64,000 bases of DNA from Mariprofundus erugo (lineage in GTDB: Bacteria > Pseudomonadota > Zetaproteobacteria > Mariprofundales > Mariprofundaceae), in contig NZ_VBRY01000002.1 in the NCBI RefSeq assembly GCF_005818865.1, positions 62,001-126,000 on the forward strand, given 5' to 3'. Each line of letters opens with the position of its first letter. Within the stretch, counting starts at the first letter, position 1. Shown here piece by piece: positions 1-10,161 of the stretch. The notes beneath the pieces are model-generated. The model was not told the DNA's origin and did no database searches. It saw only the letters and a list, made by a program, of their open reading frames with translations. A program made the position numbers and the translations under genes.

Positions 1-2
1 TC

Positions 3-473
3 GACACCCTCAAACATGTGCGTGCCGAAGGCATGAGCATCTGTTGCGGCGGCATTGTCGGCATGGGTGAAAGCCGCCGCCACAGAGCCGGCCTCGTCGC
101 CCAGCTGGCACGCATGAGCCCGCACCCGGAGTCTGTACCGATCAACATGCTGGTGAAGGTGGAAGGCACCCCCGTTGCTGAAGACGAGCAGTTTGCCGGC
201 ACACTCGATAACTTCGAGTTCATTCGCACCATTGCTGTTGCACGCATCACCATGCCAGCCAGCCATGTACGCCTCTCTGCCGGCCGCGAAACCATGAGCG
301 AAGAGATGCAGGCCCTCTGCTTCCTCGCCGGTGCCAACTCGATTTTTTACGGCGAAAAACTGCTCACCACCGGCAACCAGGATGCAGAACATGACCAGCA
401 GCTGTTTGCCCGCCTGGGCATCCGCCCGATGGAGAAGCCCACCCCGTCCTCACGTCGCATGGCCAACGCCTGA
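3..473 (+). CDS. bioB: Biotin synthase, C-terminal part (cut by window edge)
   Basis: The reading frame is open from the first bases of the window and ends at TGA 471-473, so only the last ~156 residues of a normally ~320-350 residue protein are present. The visible part has the biotin synthase core after the radical-SAM cluster region: a GGIVGMGE stretch, a [13 protein letters not shown] segment and an RLSAGRE motif, then [14 protein letters not shown]. BioB inserts sulfur into dethiobiotin, the last step of biotin synthesis. It runs toward the bioFHCD genes, which lie on the opposite strand. The start, promoter and CxxxCxxC cluster motif lie outside the window. Confidence 0.95.
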   Translation, partial: DTLKHVRAEGMSICCGGIVGMGESRRHRAGLVAQLARMSPHPESVPINMLVKVEGTPVAEDEQFAGTLDNFEFIRTIAVARITMPASHVRLSAGRETMSEEMQALCFLAGANSIFYGEKLLTTGNQDAEHDQQLFARLGIRPMEKPTPSSRRMANA

Positions 474-506
474 CAGCGACCGACAACAGCAAGAGCCCCG
501 TCTAAT

Positions 507-541
507 GCCGGGAGGTGCCGAGACGCTCTGCACCTCCCGGC
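507..541. terminator. Hairpin between convergent bioB and bioD
   Basis: A perfect 12-bp inverted repeat (507-518 and 530-541, arm GCCGGGAGGTGC) with an 11-nt loop lies between the stops of bioB (+) and bioD (-). Neither strand has a clear T-run after the stem, so it is a terminator-like hairpin rather than a textbook intrinsic terminator. Confidence 0.5.
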
Positions 542-569
542 GACAACGGACAAACATTACGGGGAATCG

Positions 570-1202
570 TTATCCCGGCTCCGCCCCGTAACCAAGCAAC
601 TCAACAGCACATCCGGCCGGGACAAACGGAGCAACAGCCTGACGGGTCGGCAACAGCCAGCGCTCATCAGCCCTGGTGGCGGCATTTAAAATCAGGCGCA
701 CAGGCTGCCGCCCCATCGCCTTTAATGCTTCCAGTGTCAGCAACGTATGATTAATAGCGCCCAGCCTGCAACCGACCACCAGCCAGAGCTCGCAGTCACC
801 CATGGTAGCAATCCAGTCACGGACCAGCCAGCGCCCGGTGAGCGGCACCATCAACCCGCCGACCCCTTCAATGAGACACACCTCTGCATCCTGCCGGCGC
901 TCTGCACACCACTGCAAAAGCGCATCCGGGTCGATCTCCACCCCTTCATCCGCCGCCGCCTGCGAAGGAGCCGCCGGAAGAGCAAAGCGGTAGAAACTGA
1001 TATCATCCGGATTACTTATCCGCTGTGCATCCAGCAACGCCTGCACATCCTCGTTACCACCCGCCTCATCCAGACCACATACAACCGGCTTGAGGGCCAG
1101 GGCAGAGACACCATCGGCAAGCAGCTGACGAATCGCTGCAGCTGTCACCCACGTCTTGCCGGCACCGGTATCTGTTGCCGTAATAAAAATGCAGCGACTC
1201 AC
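570..1202 (-). CDS. bioD: Dethiobiotin synthetase
   Basis: The 210-residue protein begins with the dethiobiotin synthetase P-loop TDTGAGKTW (residues ~10-18) and has the EGVGGLMVPL segment near residue 114. It carboxylates 7,8-diaminopelargonate with ATP to form the ureido ring of dethiobiotin in the cytoplasm. The length is slightly short but normal for the family. It is the last gene of the bioF-bioH-bioC-bioD series, overlapping bioC by 4 bp, which suggests translational coupling. No bioA is present here and must be elsewhere if the pathway is complete. Confidence 0.93.
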   Translation of the reverse strand: MSRCIFITATDTGAGKTWVTAAAIRQLLADGVSALALKPVVCGLDEAGGNEDVQALLDAQRISNPDDISFYRFALPAAPSQAAADEGVEIDPDALLQWCAERRQDAEVCLIEGVGGLMVPLTGRWLVRDWIATMGDCELWLVVGCRLGAINHTLLTLEALKAMGRQPVRLILNAATRADERWLLPTRQAVAPFVPAGCAVELLGYGAEPG

Positions 1203-2077
1203 TGACCAGCCAGCTGAATCGGAATCACGTGCTCACCATGCTCATAGCCGCCCTCTTTATACCAGGCCTGTCCGTAAAGGGCTTCAAACGTGGCCCGCAA
1301 GCGACCGTCCTCCATTTTAAAACGATCCGGATAGCGCTGCTCAAGCTCCCGGATCAGTGCCCTGCCATAGAGCCCTGCCCGGCGACCACGAATCGCAGCC
1401 GCCGAGGCCCCCAACCCTTTCAGCTCACGCACCAGCGCCATCACATCGGGGTAGGTCAGGGTAAACAGATCACTGTCGGTGACCGGCAGCTCAACCGGCA
1501 ACTTCATCAGGGCATCGCCCAGACTCATGACATCAGGAAACGGCAACACATGGCCGGCCCGTTCAGACTCGATCGATGCCAGTGTCTGACGCAGCTCGGA
1601 GAGAGTACGGCGACCGAAGGTGGAGAAGAGCATCAGCCCGCCGGGTGCCAGCACGCGCCGCATTTCCGCCAGCATCAGCTGCGGATCCCCCACCCATTGC
1701 ATGGCAAGGTTGGAGCAGACCAGATCAAAGCTGCCTGATTTAAAGGGCAACACAGCCGCATCACCGCCAACATGATGGTGCCGCCCGTGCCAGGGCATAC
1801 GACGTGCATGATTGGCCCGGGTCTGTTGCAGCATCGCAGCGGACAAATCAAATGCAACAATCGCGGCTTTTTTATAACGCCCTCGCAACAGACGGGTGAA
1901 ATAGCCGGTGCCACAGCCAATATCGAGAATCCGTTTTGGCTCAATTTTAATGAAATCGAGATGCGCCAGCAGCCTGTCACCAATCTCCCGCTGCAACACC
2001 GCATGCACATCATAGGTGCTGCTGGCAGAGGAGAACGAACGCCCTACCTGACGTATATGAATATGGGTCCGATTCAT
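1199..2077 (-). CDS. bioC: Malonyl-ACP O-methyltransferase
   Basis: This is a class I SAM-dependent methyltransferase with motif I ILDIGCGTGYFTRLL and the post-motif DLVCSNLAMQWVGDPQ that marks BioC. BioC methylates malonyl-ACP so that the fatty-acid machinery can build pimeloyl-ACP methyl ester. The frame is open to an ATG at 2092, but the ATG at 2077 (protein starting MNRTHIHIRQ) gives an ATGA overlap with the bioH stop and is preferred, giving 292 residues. It sits between bioH and bioD in one operon, which supports the assignment. Confidence 0.9.
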   Translation of the reverse strand: MNRTHIHIRQVGRSFSSASSTYDVHAVLQREIGDRLLAHLDFIKIEPKRILDIGCGTGYFTRLLRGRYKKAAIVAFDLSAAMLQQTRANHARRMPWHGRHHHVGGDAAVLPFKSGSFDLVCSNLAMQWVGDPQLMLAEMRRVLAPGGLMLFSTFGRRTLSELRQTLASIESERAGHVLPFPDVMSLGDALMKLPVELPVTDSDLFTLTYPDVMALVRELKGLGASAAAIRGRRAGLYGRALIRELEQRYPDRFKMEDGRLRATFEALYGQAWYKEGGYEHGEHVIPIQLAGQ

Positions 2078-2805
2078 GATTGCTGCCACCATCGTTTCAA
2101 AAGTGTGTTAAATTCATCTGCCCTGGTCAAAAACGGGGCATGCCCGCAAGCCCCGGGAAAAAACAGATCGTTACTATGCATCTGCCCTGCCAGCCAGCGC
2201 CCAGCCGTCACCGGCACGATGGCATCCTGCTCTCCATGCACCAGCAGCGCAGGTTGCTGCGGCAGCGACTGGCGCAAATCAAGCGCCGCCAGCAGCTTCA
2301 TCCCTTCGGCAAGCCCCGCCGCCGAAGTACGCTGCTCCCGATCCACCGCCATGCGGGCAAGCTCGTTGTAGTCAGCGCGCGACCACCCGTCCCCATGCAA
2401 CATCAGGGCGAAAAAACGATTCAGCGTCTTTAAAGAGGCTGAAGCCGCTGCTTCGGCAAAGGCGGAAAACACAGCCTCGTCACAGCCGTACAACCAGCCA
2501 TCACCCACCCGAAAACGGGGCGTGGTTGCAATCAAAGCCATGCTTGCCACCTTATCAGGAAACCTTTCCGCCAGCGCCATTGCCAGCATGCCGCCAAGTG
2601 ACCAGCCAACCAGCGTACAGGCTTCGTCAGGAAGCTGTTCCGCCAGCACATCCACCCATGCTTCCGCATCCACATCCGGAGCACCGCCATGCCCCGGAAG
2701 ATTCAAAAACAGGCCATCAGGAAAGCAGGCGCGCTGCTGAAACCAGACCTGACGCGATTGCGCCCAGCCGTGCAGAAAAACCAGTCGCCGCTCAGCCATC
2801 GCCAT
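2074..2805 (-). CDS. bioH: Pimeloyl-ACP methyl ester carboxylesterase
   Basis: A 243-residue alpha/beta hydrolase. Visible features are the oxyanion-hole HGW at residues 12-14, the nucleophile elbow GWSLGG (Ser 69), the acid in GEQDAIVP and the catalytic His in CGHAPF. BioH hydrolyses pimeloyl-ACP methyl ester and so ends the BioC-protected elongation. Its place between bioF and bioC makes BioH more likely than another esterase. It overlaps bioF by 14 bp; an ATG at 2799 is an alternative start. Confidence 0.9.
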   Translation of the reverse strand: MAMAERRLVFLHGWAQSRQVWFQQRACFPDGLFLNLPGHGGAPDVDAEAWVDVLAEQLPDEACTLVGWSLGGMLAMALAERFPDKVASMALIATTPRFRVGDGWLYGCDEAVFSAFAEAAASASLKTLNRFFALMLHGDGWSRADYNELARMAVDREQRTSAAGLAEGMKLLAALDLRQSLPQQPALLVHGEQDAIVPVTAGRWLAGQMHSNDLFFPGACGHAPFLTRADEFNTLLKRWWQQS

Positions 2806-3940
2806 GCTCCATAGCGGATTTCAAGGCGGCAATCAGGCCATCGATCTGCTCATCGGTATGCGCCGCACTGAGGGTAATGCGCAGCCGGGATGTCCCCTCC
2901 GGCACGGTTGGCGGGCGAATCGCCGGCACAAAAAAACCAGCTTCCGCAAGCCGGGCAGACATAGCCAGAGCCGCAGCATCCTCTCCGATCAGCAGCGGCT
3001 GAATCGCTGTTTCCGAAGGCATGAAGCCCAGTCCGCCGATACCGGCACGAAACCTGGCCAGCTGCCGATGCAACTGCTGCACCTGCTCGCCGCGCTCAAT
3101 CAGGGCCAACGCCGTTTCCGCAGCAGCAATCACGGCAACAGGCAGCGCTGTGGAATAGATCATCGTCCGCTGTCGCTGCCGCAAGCCATCAATCAGCTCT
3201 GCAGGCCCAAGAATAAAAGCCCCGTAGCCACCAAATGCCTTGCCGAATGTCCCCACCTCGATAAGCCGGGGATGACCGGCCACACCATGCAGGGCGGTTA
3301 ACCCGCGCCCGTCACGCCCCAGCGTACCGGTACCGTGGGCATCATCGACCACCAGCAGGGTGTCATGCGCCTCGGCCAGCGCCAGCAGCGCGGGGATATT
3401 GGCGCAATCGCCATCCATGCTGAACACGCCATCAGAAACAATCATGCGCCGCTCAGCAGGATGGCGGACAAGCAACCCGGCAAGCTGCGCCATATCAAGA
3501 TGATGAAAACGATGAAGGGATGCACCGGAGAGGCGCGCGCCATCCACCAGCGAGGCATGGTTCAGGCGATCGGCAAAGATATGGTCGTGGCGCCCGGCCA
3601 AAGCCTGCAACAAACCGATATTGGCAAGCATACCGGAGCCGACAAGCAGACAACTCTCAAAGCCTTTCCACCTTGCCAGCTTTGCTTCCAGCCGGTGCAT
3701 CAGCGGATCGTCACCAGAGACAAGCCTGGAGGCACCGCTGCCAACCGCCTCCCCCAGAGCACCGCGCGCTCCCATACAAACCGCTTCATGCGTACTCAGG
3801 CCGAGGTAATCATTACCGGCAAAATTAATCAGCCTGCGTCCGTCCTCAAGACAAAGCTCAATACCTTCACGCCGGCAGGCCGGGAAACGGCGTCGACGAT
3901 ATTCAGGGAGTGGTTCAAACCAATTGCGTGCATCCGGCAT
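2792..3940 (-). CDS. bioF: 8-amino-7-oxononanoate synthase
   Basis: A PLP-dependent alpha-oxoamine synthase that condenses pimeloyl-ACP with L-alanine. It shows NFAGNDYLGLS, the VVDDAHGTGTLG aspartate motif and the PLP-lysine region VGTFGKAFGGYGAF. The frame is open to 4099, but the upstream residues are not BioF-like. The ATG at 3940 (MPDARNW) gives 382 residues, close to the usual ~384; ATGs at 3949 and 3961 are alternatives, and none has a clear Shine-Dalgarno. It is the first gene of the bioFHCD operon, divergent from comF, with start regions that nearly collide. Confidence 0.93.
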   Translation of the reverse strand: MPDARNWFEPLPEYRRRRFPACRREGIELCLEDGRRLINFAGNDYLGLSTHEAVCMGARGALGEAVGSGASRLVSGDDPLMHRLEAKLARWKGFESCLLVGSGMLANIGLLQALAGRHDHIFADRLNHASLVDGARLSGASLHRFHHLDMAQLAGLLVRHPAERRMIVSDGVFSMDGDCANIPALLALAEAHDTLLVVDDAHGTGTLGRDGRGLTALHGVAGHPRLIEVGTFGKAFGGYGAFILGPAELIDGLRQRQRTMIYSTALPVAVIAAAETALALIERGEQVQQLHRQLARFRAGIGGLGFMPSETAIQPLLIGEDAAALAMSARLAEAGFFVPAIRPPTVPEGTSRLRITLSAAHTDEQIDGLIAALKSAMEHGDG

Positions 3941-3959
3941 GACGGGCATGCTGGTCGGC

Positions 3960-4718
3960 ATGTCAGGGCTGTCAACCAACGTCGCTGTAATAGTTAACGG
4001 AATACGCCGACTGCTATTTCCGCCCGCCTGCCTGTTTTGCCATACCGACCTTGAACAGAGAGACGGCTGCTGCCCGGCATGCCTGGACCACATCCACATC
4101 TGGCCTGTTCACACATGTCAGCACTGCGGCATCATTCTGCCGGCCGGGATCACACCGGGCCCATGCGGGCGCTGCATGCAAAAGCCTCCCGTCCAGCAAC
4201 AGACCATCAGCCTGTATCAGTATCAGGACACCGTTCGCGATGCCATCCTTGGCTGGAAACTGCAAGGCAATGAAGCCGCCGTTCGCTGGTTGCTACAGAC
4301 TGCATCCCCTCGCCTGCAGCAACTGATTGATCGCAATGATCTGTTACTACCGGTTCCGGCCCCGCTTGATCGCATGCGCCAAAGCGGCCAGCACCATGCT
4401 GCCAACCTTGCCCGCTGGGTCGCCGGCGAATGCGGTGCGGAAATGGAGTGGCGACTGCTCCGCCGTCAGGGTAGCCAGGCAAGGCAATCCACCCTCTCCG
4501 GCAAGGCACGCAGAAAAAACCTGCGCAAGGCATTTACACTTGCCGACCAGCACCGGGAATTGCTGCAAACCGCGCATGCAAAAAGACTCTGGATCATCGA
4601 TGATATTTTCACTACCGGCTCAACCGTGCATTATGCGGCGCTCGCTGCAGCAAAAACGGGCTTGCCGGTATCAGTACTGACACTGGCCAGAACACGCCAC
4701 AGAGGATCATCGATATGA
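3960..4718 (+). CDS. comF: ComF-family phosphoribosyltransferase-like protein
   Basis: About 252 residues from the ATG at 3960; the frame also has earlier ATGs at 3924, 3939 and 3948 that would run into bioF. The N-terminal part has two zinc-ribbon-like cysteine pairs (CLFC, CCPAC, CQHCG and CGRC). The C-terminal part is a type I phosphoribosyltransferase domain with the PRPP-binding loop WIIDDIFTTGSTVH. ComF proteins act in DNA uptake and recombination in naturally competent bacteria, where the exact reaction is unsettled. In many proteobacteria the gene sits beside the bio genes, as here. The start overlaps grxC's by 4 bp at the other end. Confidence 0.88.
   Translation: MSGLSTNVAVIVNGIRRLLFPPACLFCHTDLEQRDGCCPACLDHIHIWPVHTCQHCGIILPAGITPGPCGRCMQKPPVQQQTISLYQYQDTVRDAILGWKLQGNEAAVRWLLQTASPRLQQLIDRNDLLLPVPAPLDRMRQSGQHHAANLARWVAGECGAEMEWRLLRRQGSQARQSTLSGKARRKNLRKAFTLADQHRELLQTAHAKRLWIIDDIFTTGSTVHYAALAAAKTGLPVSVLTLARTRHRGSSI
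3969..4000. promoter_or_regulatory. Candidate BirA (biotin) operator upstream of bioF
   Basis: Half-sites CTGTCAACC (3969-3977) and AGTTAACGG (3992-4000) are separated by 14 bp. They resemble the proteobacterial BirA operator TTGTAAACC-N14/15-GGTTTACAA, with about 7/9 and 5/9 matches. The site lies just upstream of the bioF start, where a biotin-responsive operator would be expected, although it falls inside the first codons of comF. The right half is weak. Confidence 0.35.
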
Positions 4719-4975
4719 GTAAGGTAGAGATATATTCGGGCGACTACTGCCCATACTGTGTGCGCGCCAAGGCGCTGCTTAGCAAAAAAGGGGTCGCCTT
4801 CACTGAATATAATGTGCAGCTGCAGACAGAGCTGCGCAGCGAAATGCTCAAACGCTCGGGCGGTGCCCGCACCATCCCGCAGATATTCATTGATGACCGT
4901 CATGTCGGCGGCTGCGATGACCTCTACGCCCTTGAGAAAAAAGGCGAACTGGATCGCTGGCTGCAGGGTTCATAA
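4715..4975 (+). CDS. grxC: Glutaredoxin 3
   Basis: An 86-residue thioredoxin-fold protein with the dithiol active site CPYC at residues 12-15, the cis-proline region RTIPQIFIDD and the GGCDDL glutathione-binding motif. This is the standard GrxC length. It reduces disulfides and glutathione adducts in the cytoplasm using glutathione. It overlaps comF by 4 bp and is followed 5 bp later by a carbonic anhydrase, so the three are probably cotranscribed. Confidence 0.95.
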   Translation: MSKVEIYSGDYCPYCVRAKALLSKKGVAFTEYNVQLQTELRSEMLKRSGGARTIPQIFIDDRHVGGCDDLYALEKKGELDRWLQGS

Positions 4976-4980
4976 CCATC

Positions 4981-5640
4981 ATGACAACCCCGTTAACGCT
5001 ACTGGAAAACAACAAGGCCTGGGCGGCCAGCTGCCAGCTGAAAGACCCGCTGTTCTTCCAGAAACTGTCAGCCCTGAATTCCCCTGAATTTTTATGGATC
5101 GGATGCTGCGACAGTCGCGTACCGGCCAACGAAATCATCGGCCTGGAACCGGGCCGGGTATTCGTTCACCGCAATGTGGCCAATCAGGTATCACACACCG
5201 ACCTGAACTGCCTGTCAGCGGTACAATATGCCGTCGATGTACTCGGCATCAAACACGTCATCATTACCGGCCATTATGACTGCGGCGGGGTACGCGCAGC
5301 CATGACCGGCCAGCACCATGGCATTGTCGACAACTGGATTCGCAGTATTCGCGACACCTACATGCTCAACCACGATGCACTGGAGCCACTGGAGGAGAGC
5401 AAACGACTGGATCGCCTGTGTGAACTCAACGTCATGCGACAGGTCGATAACATTTGCCATACCCGCATTATTCAAAATGCATGGGAGCGTGGCCGCGAGC
5501 TTTCTGTTCATGGCTGGATCTACCGCCTGAAAGACGGAATCCTGCGCGATCTCGGTGTCACCAAAACATCTCCGCAGGATGTAGCCCCGCTCTATCGCGT
5601 CACCGGCAGTGCCGACTCAAGCTGGCCGGCAGTCAGTTGA
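4981..5640 (+). CDS. can: Beta-class carbonic anhydrase
   Basis: The 219-residue protein has the beta-carbonic anhydrase signature: CDSRVPANE (zinc Cys 43, Asp 44, Arg 46) and GHYDCGGV (His 98, Cys 101). It interconverts CO2 and bicarbonate in the cytoplasm, supplying bicarbonate for carboxylations; in an autotroph it could also serve carbon fixation, but nothing in this locus ties it to that. It follows grxC by 5 bp. The downstream 79 bp up to the opposing rsmA holds only weak hairpin potential. Confidence 0.93.
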   Translation: MTTPLTLLENNKAWAASCQLKDPLFFQKLSALNSPEFLWIGCCDSRVPANEIIGLEPGRVFVHRNVANQVSHTDLNCLSAVQYAVDVLGIKHVIITGHYDCGGVRAAMTGQHHGIVDNWIRSIRDTYMLNHDALEPLEESKRLDRLCELNVMRQVDNICHTRIIQNAWERGRELSVHGWIYRLKDGILRDLGVTKTSPQDVAPLYRVTGSADSSWPAVS

Positions 5641-5719
5641 GGAGATGCTGCTTTCTTTACTTCCACGCCGGAAGCACCGGATCGACCAGCGCTTCTCAGG
5701 ACATCATTAAAAGTGCCAA

Positions 5720-6514
5720 CTACGCTGGCGGCAACGCCGAAAGCAGACCCGTGATTTTTACCCATGCATGATAATCAAGCTGCTCGGGACGATGACGGGG
5801 ATCTATGCCGACAGCCTCAAACTGCTCAGCACTGATCTCACCCCTGAAGTTATTCGCGATCGTTTTTCGCCGGTGAGCAAAGCCCTGTCGCACAGCTTTC
5901 TGCAACTGCGCATAATCACAGGGTGGAATCCTGTGGTGCGGCAGCAGCACAATCACCGCTGAATGCACCTTTGGCGGGGGAGAGAACGCACCCGGCGGCA
6001 AGGTCAGCAGCCGTTTCACCTCGTAGTGATGGCGCGCCAGCACCGACAGACCACCATACACCTTGCTGCCAGGCTCGGCACAAATGCGCTCTGCAACCTC
6101 GCGCTGGTACATCAGCACCATACCGCCATCCAGTGGCACGGATGCGAGCATGGCTGTCAGCGGACCACTGAGGTTATAAGGAAGGTTGCCGGCAATCCAC
6201 TGTGGCGCCGCCTGTTCCACGGCGGCAAACAGCAGCTTCATCACATCGCCATGCATAACCTGCAAACCCGGCCGGGTCACAGCACGCTGTTGCCAGTGAG
6301 CGGCAAAGCGGTCATCCATCTCAATGACAGTCAGCTCACCGACCCGCGCAAGCAATGCCTCGGTGATCGCCCCGGGCCCCGGCCCGATCTCTATCACACG
6401 ACTGCCTTCGGCCACCGCCCCGGCAATGCGCCGGATCGCCTGCTGATCCCTTAGAAAGTGCTGTCCCAGCGCTTTTTTTGCCCGCAATGATTCGCCCGTC
6501 TGAAATTCATCCAT
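5720..6514 (-). CDS. rsmA: 16S rRNA (A1518/A1519-N6) dimethyltransferase
   Basis: A 264-residue KsgA/Dim1-family methyltransferase. It opens with KKALGQHFLRDQ, has the SAM motif VIEIGPGPGAITEALL and the catalytic GNLPYNLSGPL motif, and the C-terminal FAHRRKTIANNF segment. RsmA dimethylates two adjacent adenines in helix 45 late in 30S assembly. It is alone on the minus strand, convergent with the carbonic anhydrase gene and divergent from the rpmE cluster. The ATG at 6514 gives the usual N terminus. Confidence 0.95.
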   Translation of the reverse strand: MDEFQTGESLRAKKALGQHFLRDQQAIRRIAGAVAEGSRVIEIGPGPGAITEALLARVGELTVIEMDDRFAAHWQQRAVTRPGLQVMHGDVMKLLFAAVEQAAPQWIAGNLPYNLSGPLTAMLASVPLDGGMVLMYQREVAERICAEPGSKVYGGLSVLARHHYEVKRLLTLPPGAFSPPPKVHSAVIVLLPHHRIPPCDYAQLQKAVRQGFAHRRKTIANNFRGEISAEQFEAVGIDPRHRPEQLDYHAWVKITGLLSALPPA

Positions 6515-6674
6515 TCCGGCAAGCTAACGCGCATACTTTTCAGCGAACAGAACAATATTATAGAGATCATCTGCATCGCTGCCGGGATCACACCAGACAG
6601 CAAGCCGTGGCCCTGCATGCACAGCCGCGAGCAGGGATGCCCCTCTTCCATCGACAGAGGTCCGCTTTAGTCTG

Positions 6675-6711
6675 CATATGTAATAAGCGAACACCCCACT
6701 TATTACATATG
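6675..6711. repeat. Perfect AT-rich palindrome in the rsmA-rpmE intergenic region
   Basis: A 13-bp perfect inverted repeat (arm CATATGTAATAAG at 6675-6687, complement at 6699-6711) with an 11-bp spacer lies in the 429-bp gap between divergent rsmA and rpmE. There is no T-run and no gene end beside it, so an operator or a structural element is more likely than a terminator. The rest of the gap shows no convincing coding sequence. Confidence 0.6.
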
Positions 6712-6879
6712 TATACAACGGAAATGAGGTATTGCGATGCACCGATGACACAGTGAACCAGCAACACCATTGACAACACCCCGCCCTGTGCACGACCATG
6801 CCGCCGAAATTCGGGGACAGCTTTTCACCCTTAAACAGCATGGAACGCCCTCTTTCCGGGGTGCACCTGTTTTTTGTTC

Positions 6880-6908
6880 TTGATTAATAGCTGCAGGAAC
6901 GCTAGAAA
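6880..6908 (+). promoter_or_regulatory. Candidate sigma-70 promoter for rpmE-rplU-rpmA
   Basis: TTGATT (6880-6885) and TAGAAA (6903-6908) are separated by 17 bp; each matches the consensus at 4 of 6 positions. The predicted start site near 6915 would leave a leader of about 29 nt before the GTG of rpmE, with GGAG at 6931 as the ribosome site. Confidence 0.4.
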
Positions 6909-6943
6909 TCGCGCCCCTTTTAAATTCGACGGAGAAACACAAC

Positions 6944-7156
6944 GTGAAAGCTGACATTCATCCTGAATACCTCGCATCCAAGGTAACTTGTTCATGCGGC
7001 AACACATTTGAGACTCGCTCCACCACCGGTGACATCCGAGTGGAAGTGTGTTCATCCTGCCACCCGTTCTACACCGGCAAGCAGAAAGTTATGGATACCG
7101 AAGGTCGCGTTGAGCGTTTCTACAAGAAATACGGCAAGCCTGCGAAGGCAGCCTGA
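6944..7156 (+). CDS. rpmE: Ribosomal protein L31, zinc-binding type
   Basis: A 70-residue L31 with four cysteines (residues 16, 18, 36 and 39, CSC and CSSC), the zinc-containing form of the protein. It bridges the large and small subunits in the 70S ribosome. The start is a GTG at 6944 preceded by GGAG. It leads a compact ribosomal-protein group with rplU and rpmA, 17 bp upstream of rplU. Bacteria with the zinc form sometimes also carry a zinc-free paralogue; none is in this window. Confidence 0.95.
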   Translation: MKADIHPEYLASKVTCSCGNTFETRSTTGDIRVEVCSSCHPFYTGKQKVMDTEGRVERFYKKYGKPAKAA

Positions 7157-7173
7157 GGCTATTGGAGTTATAG

Positions 7174-7482
7174 ATGTACGCTGTAATTAAAACCGGTGGC
7201 AAGCAGTATCGTGTACAGAAAGGCGATATGCTGCGTGTCGAAAAACTCAATGCAGAAACTGGCAGCACAATCACCTTTGATGACGTACTGCTCGTAGGTG
7301 CAGGCGATGCAATCAAGGCAGGCAAAGATGTTGCCTCCGCACAGGTCACTGCAGTCGTGACTGAAGAAGGCCGCGGTCAGAAGATCGTTGTATTCAAGAA
7401 GCGTCGCCGCAAAAACTATCGCCTGACCCAGGGCCACCGCCAGAGCTATACCTCTGTGCGCATCGAAAGCATCAAGGAGTAA
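7174..7482 (+). CDS. rplU: Ribosomal protein L21
   Basis: The 102-residue protein starts [18 protein letters not shown] and ends with the basic [19 protein letters not shown] region that is typical of L21. It binds 23S rRNA in the large subunit. The order rplU-rpmA-obgE is highly conserved in bacteria and is kept here, with rpmA 3 bp downstream. Confidence 0.98.
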   Translation: MYAVIKTGGKQYRVQKGDMLRVEKLNAETGSTITFDDVLLVGAGDAIKAGKDVASAQVTAVVTEEGRGQKIVVFKKRRRKNYRLTQGHRQSYTSVRIESIKE

Positions 7483-7485
7483 ACC

Positions 7486-7734
7486 ATGGCACACAAGAAA
7501 GCGGGTGGTTCCAGCCGGAACGGACGCGATTCCAACGCCAAGCGTCTTGGCGTAAAGAAATACGGCGGCGAAGCTGTCATTGCTGGCAACATCCTCGTTC
7601 GTCAGCGTGGCACCAAGATTCGTGCTGGTGAAAACGTAGGCTGCGGTCGCGACCATACCCTGTTCGCACTGACCGACGGCAAGGTTGAGTACTTCAAGAG
7701 CGCCGGTCGCACGACCGTTCGTATTGCCCAGTAA
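7486..7734 (+). CDS. rpmA: Ribosomal protein L27
   Basis: An 82-residue protein beginning [20 protein letters not shown], the conserved L27 N terminus that reaches toward the peptidyl-transferase centre. Its C-terminal barrel has the VRQRGTKI and GRDHTLFAL segments. The start is 3 bp after rplU, so the two are cotranslated. A strong intrinsic terminator follows at 7760, so obgE has its own or read-through transcription. Confidence 0.98.
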   Translation: MAHKKAGGSSRNGRDSNAKRLGVKKYGGEAVIAGNILVRQRGTKIRAGENVGCGRDHTLFALTDGKVEYFKSAGRTTVRIAQ

Positions 7735-7759
7735 GGCTACTAAAGCCTCAAAGTATTCA

Positions 7760-7786
7760 GGGGTGCGCTGGTCGCACCCCTTTTTT
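7760..7786 (+). terminator. Intrinsic terminator after rpmA
   Basis: A GC-rich perfect 8-bp stem (GGGGTGCG at 7760-7767, CGCACCCC at 7773-7780) with a 5-nt loop is followed directly by six Ts (7781-7786). It is 26 bp after the rpmA stop and closes the ribosomal-protein transcript. Confidence 0.92.
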
Positions 7787-7915
7787 GTTTGGCAACTTTC
7801 ACCACGGAAGCAAACAGGGAAAGAGTGAGACCGGACAGCGATGCTATTGAGAACAGCCGCAATGCATGTACCCTACCTCCCCTGTGCTTTGTGGATCAGA
7901 CTATTTATGGTGTAA

Positions 7916-10155
<2,240 letters not shown>

Positions 10156-10161
10156 CCAGCG

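Noticed and set aside
747-1205. Long plus-strand frames opposite bioD, bioC and bioF
   Set aside because: They lie antisense to well-supported genes, lack family motifs and ribosome sites.
5641-5719. Possible degenerate REP or terminator between can and rsmA
   Set aside because: Only a 5-bp stem and a GGAGATGCTG match; no convincing structure.
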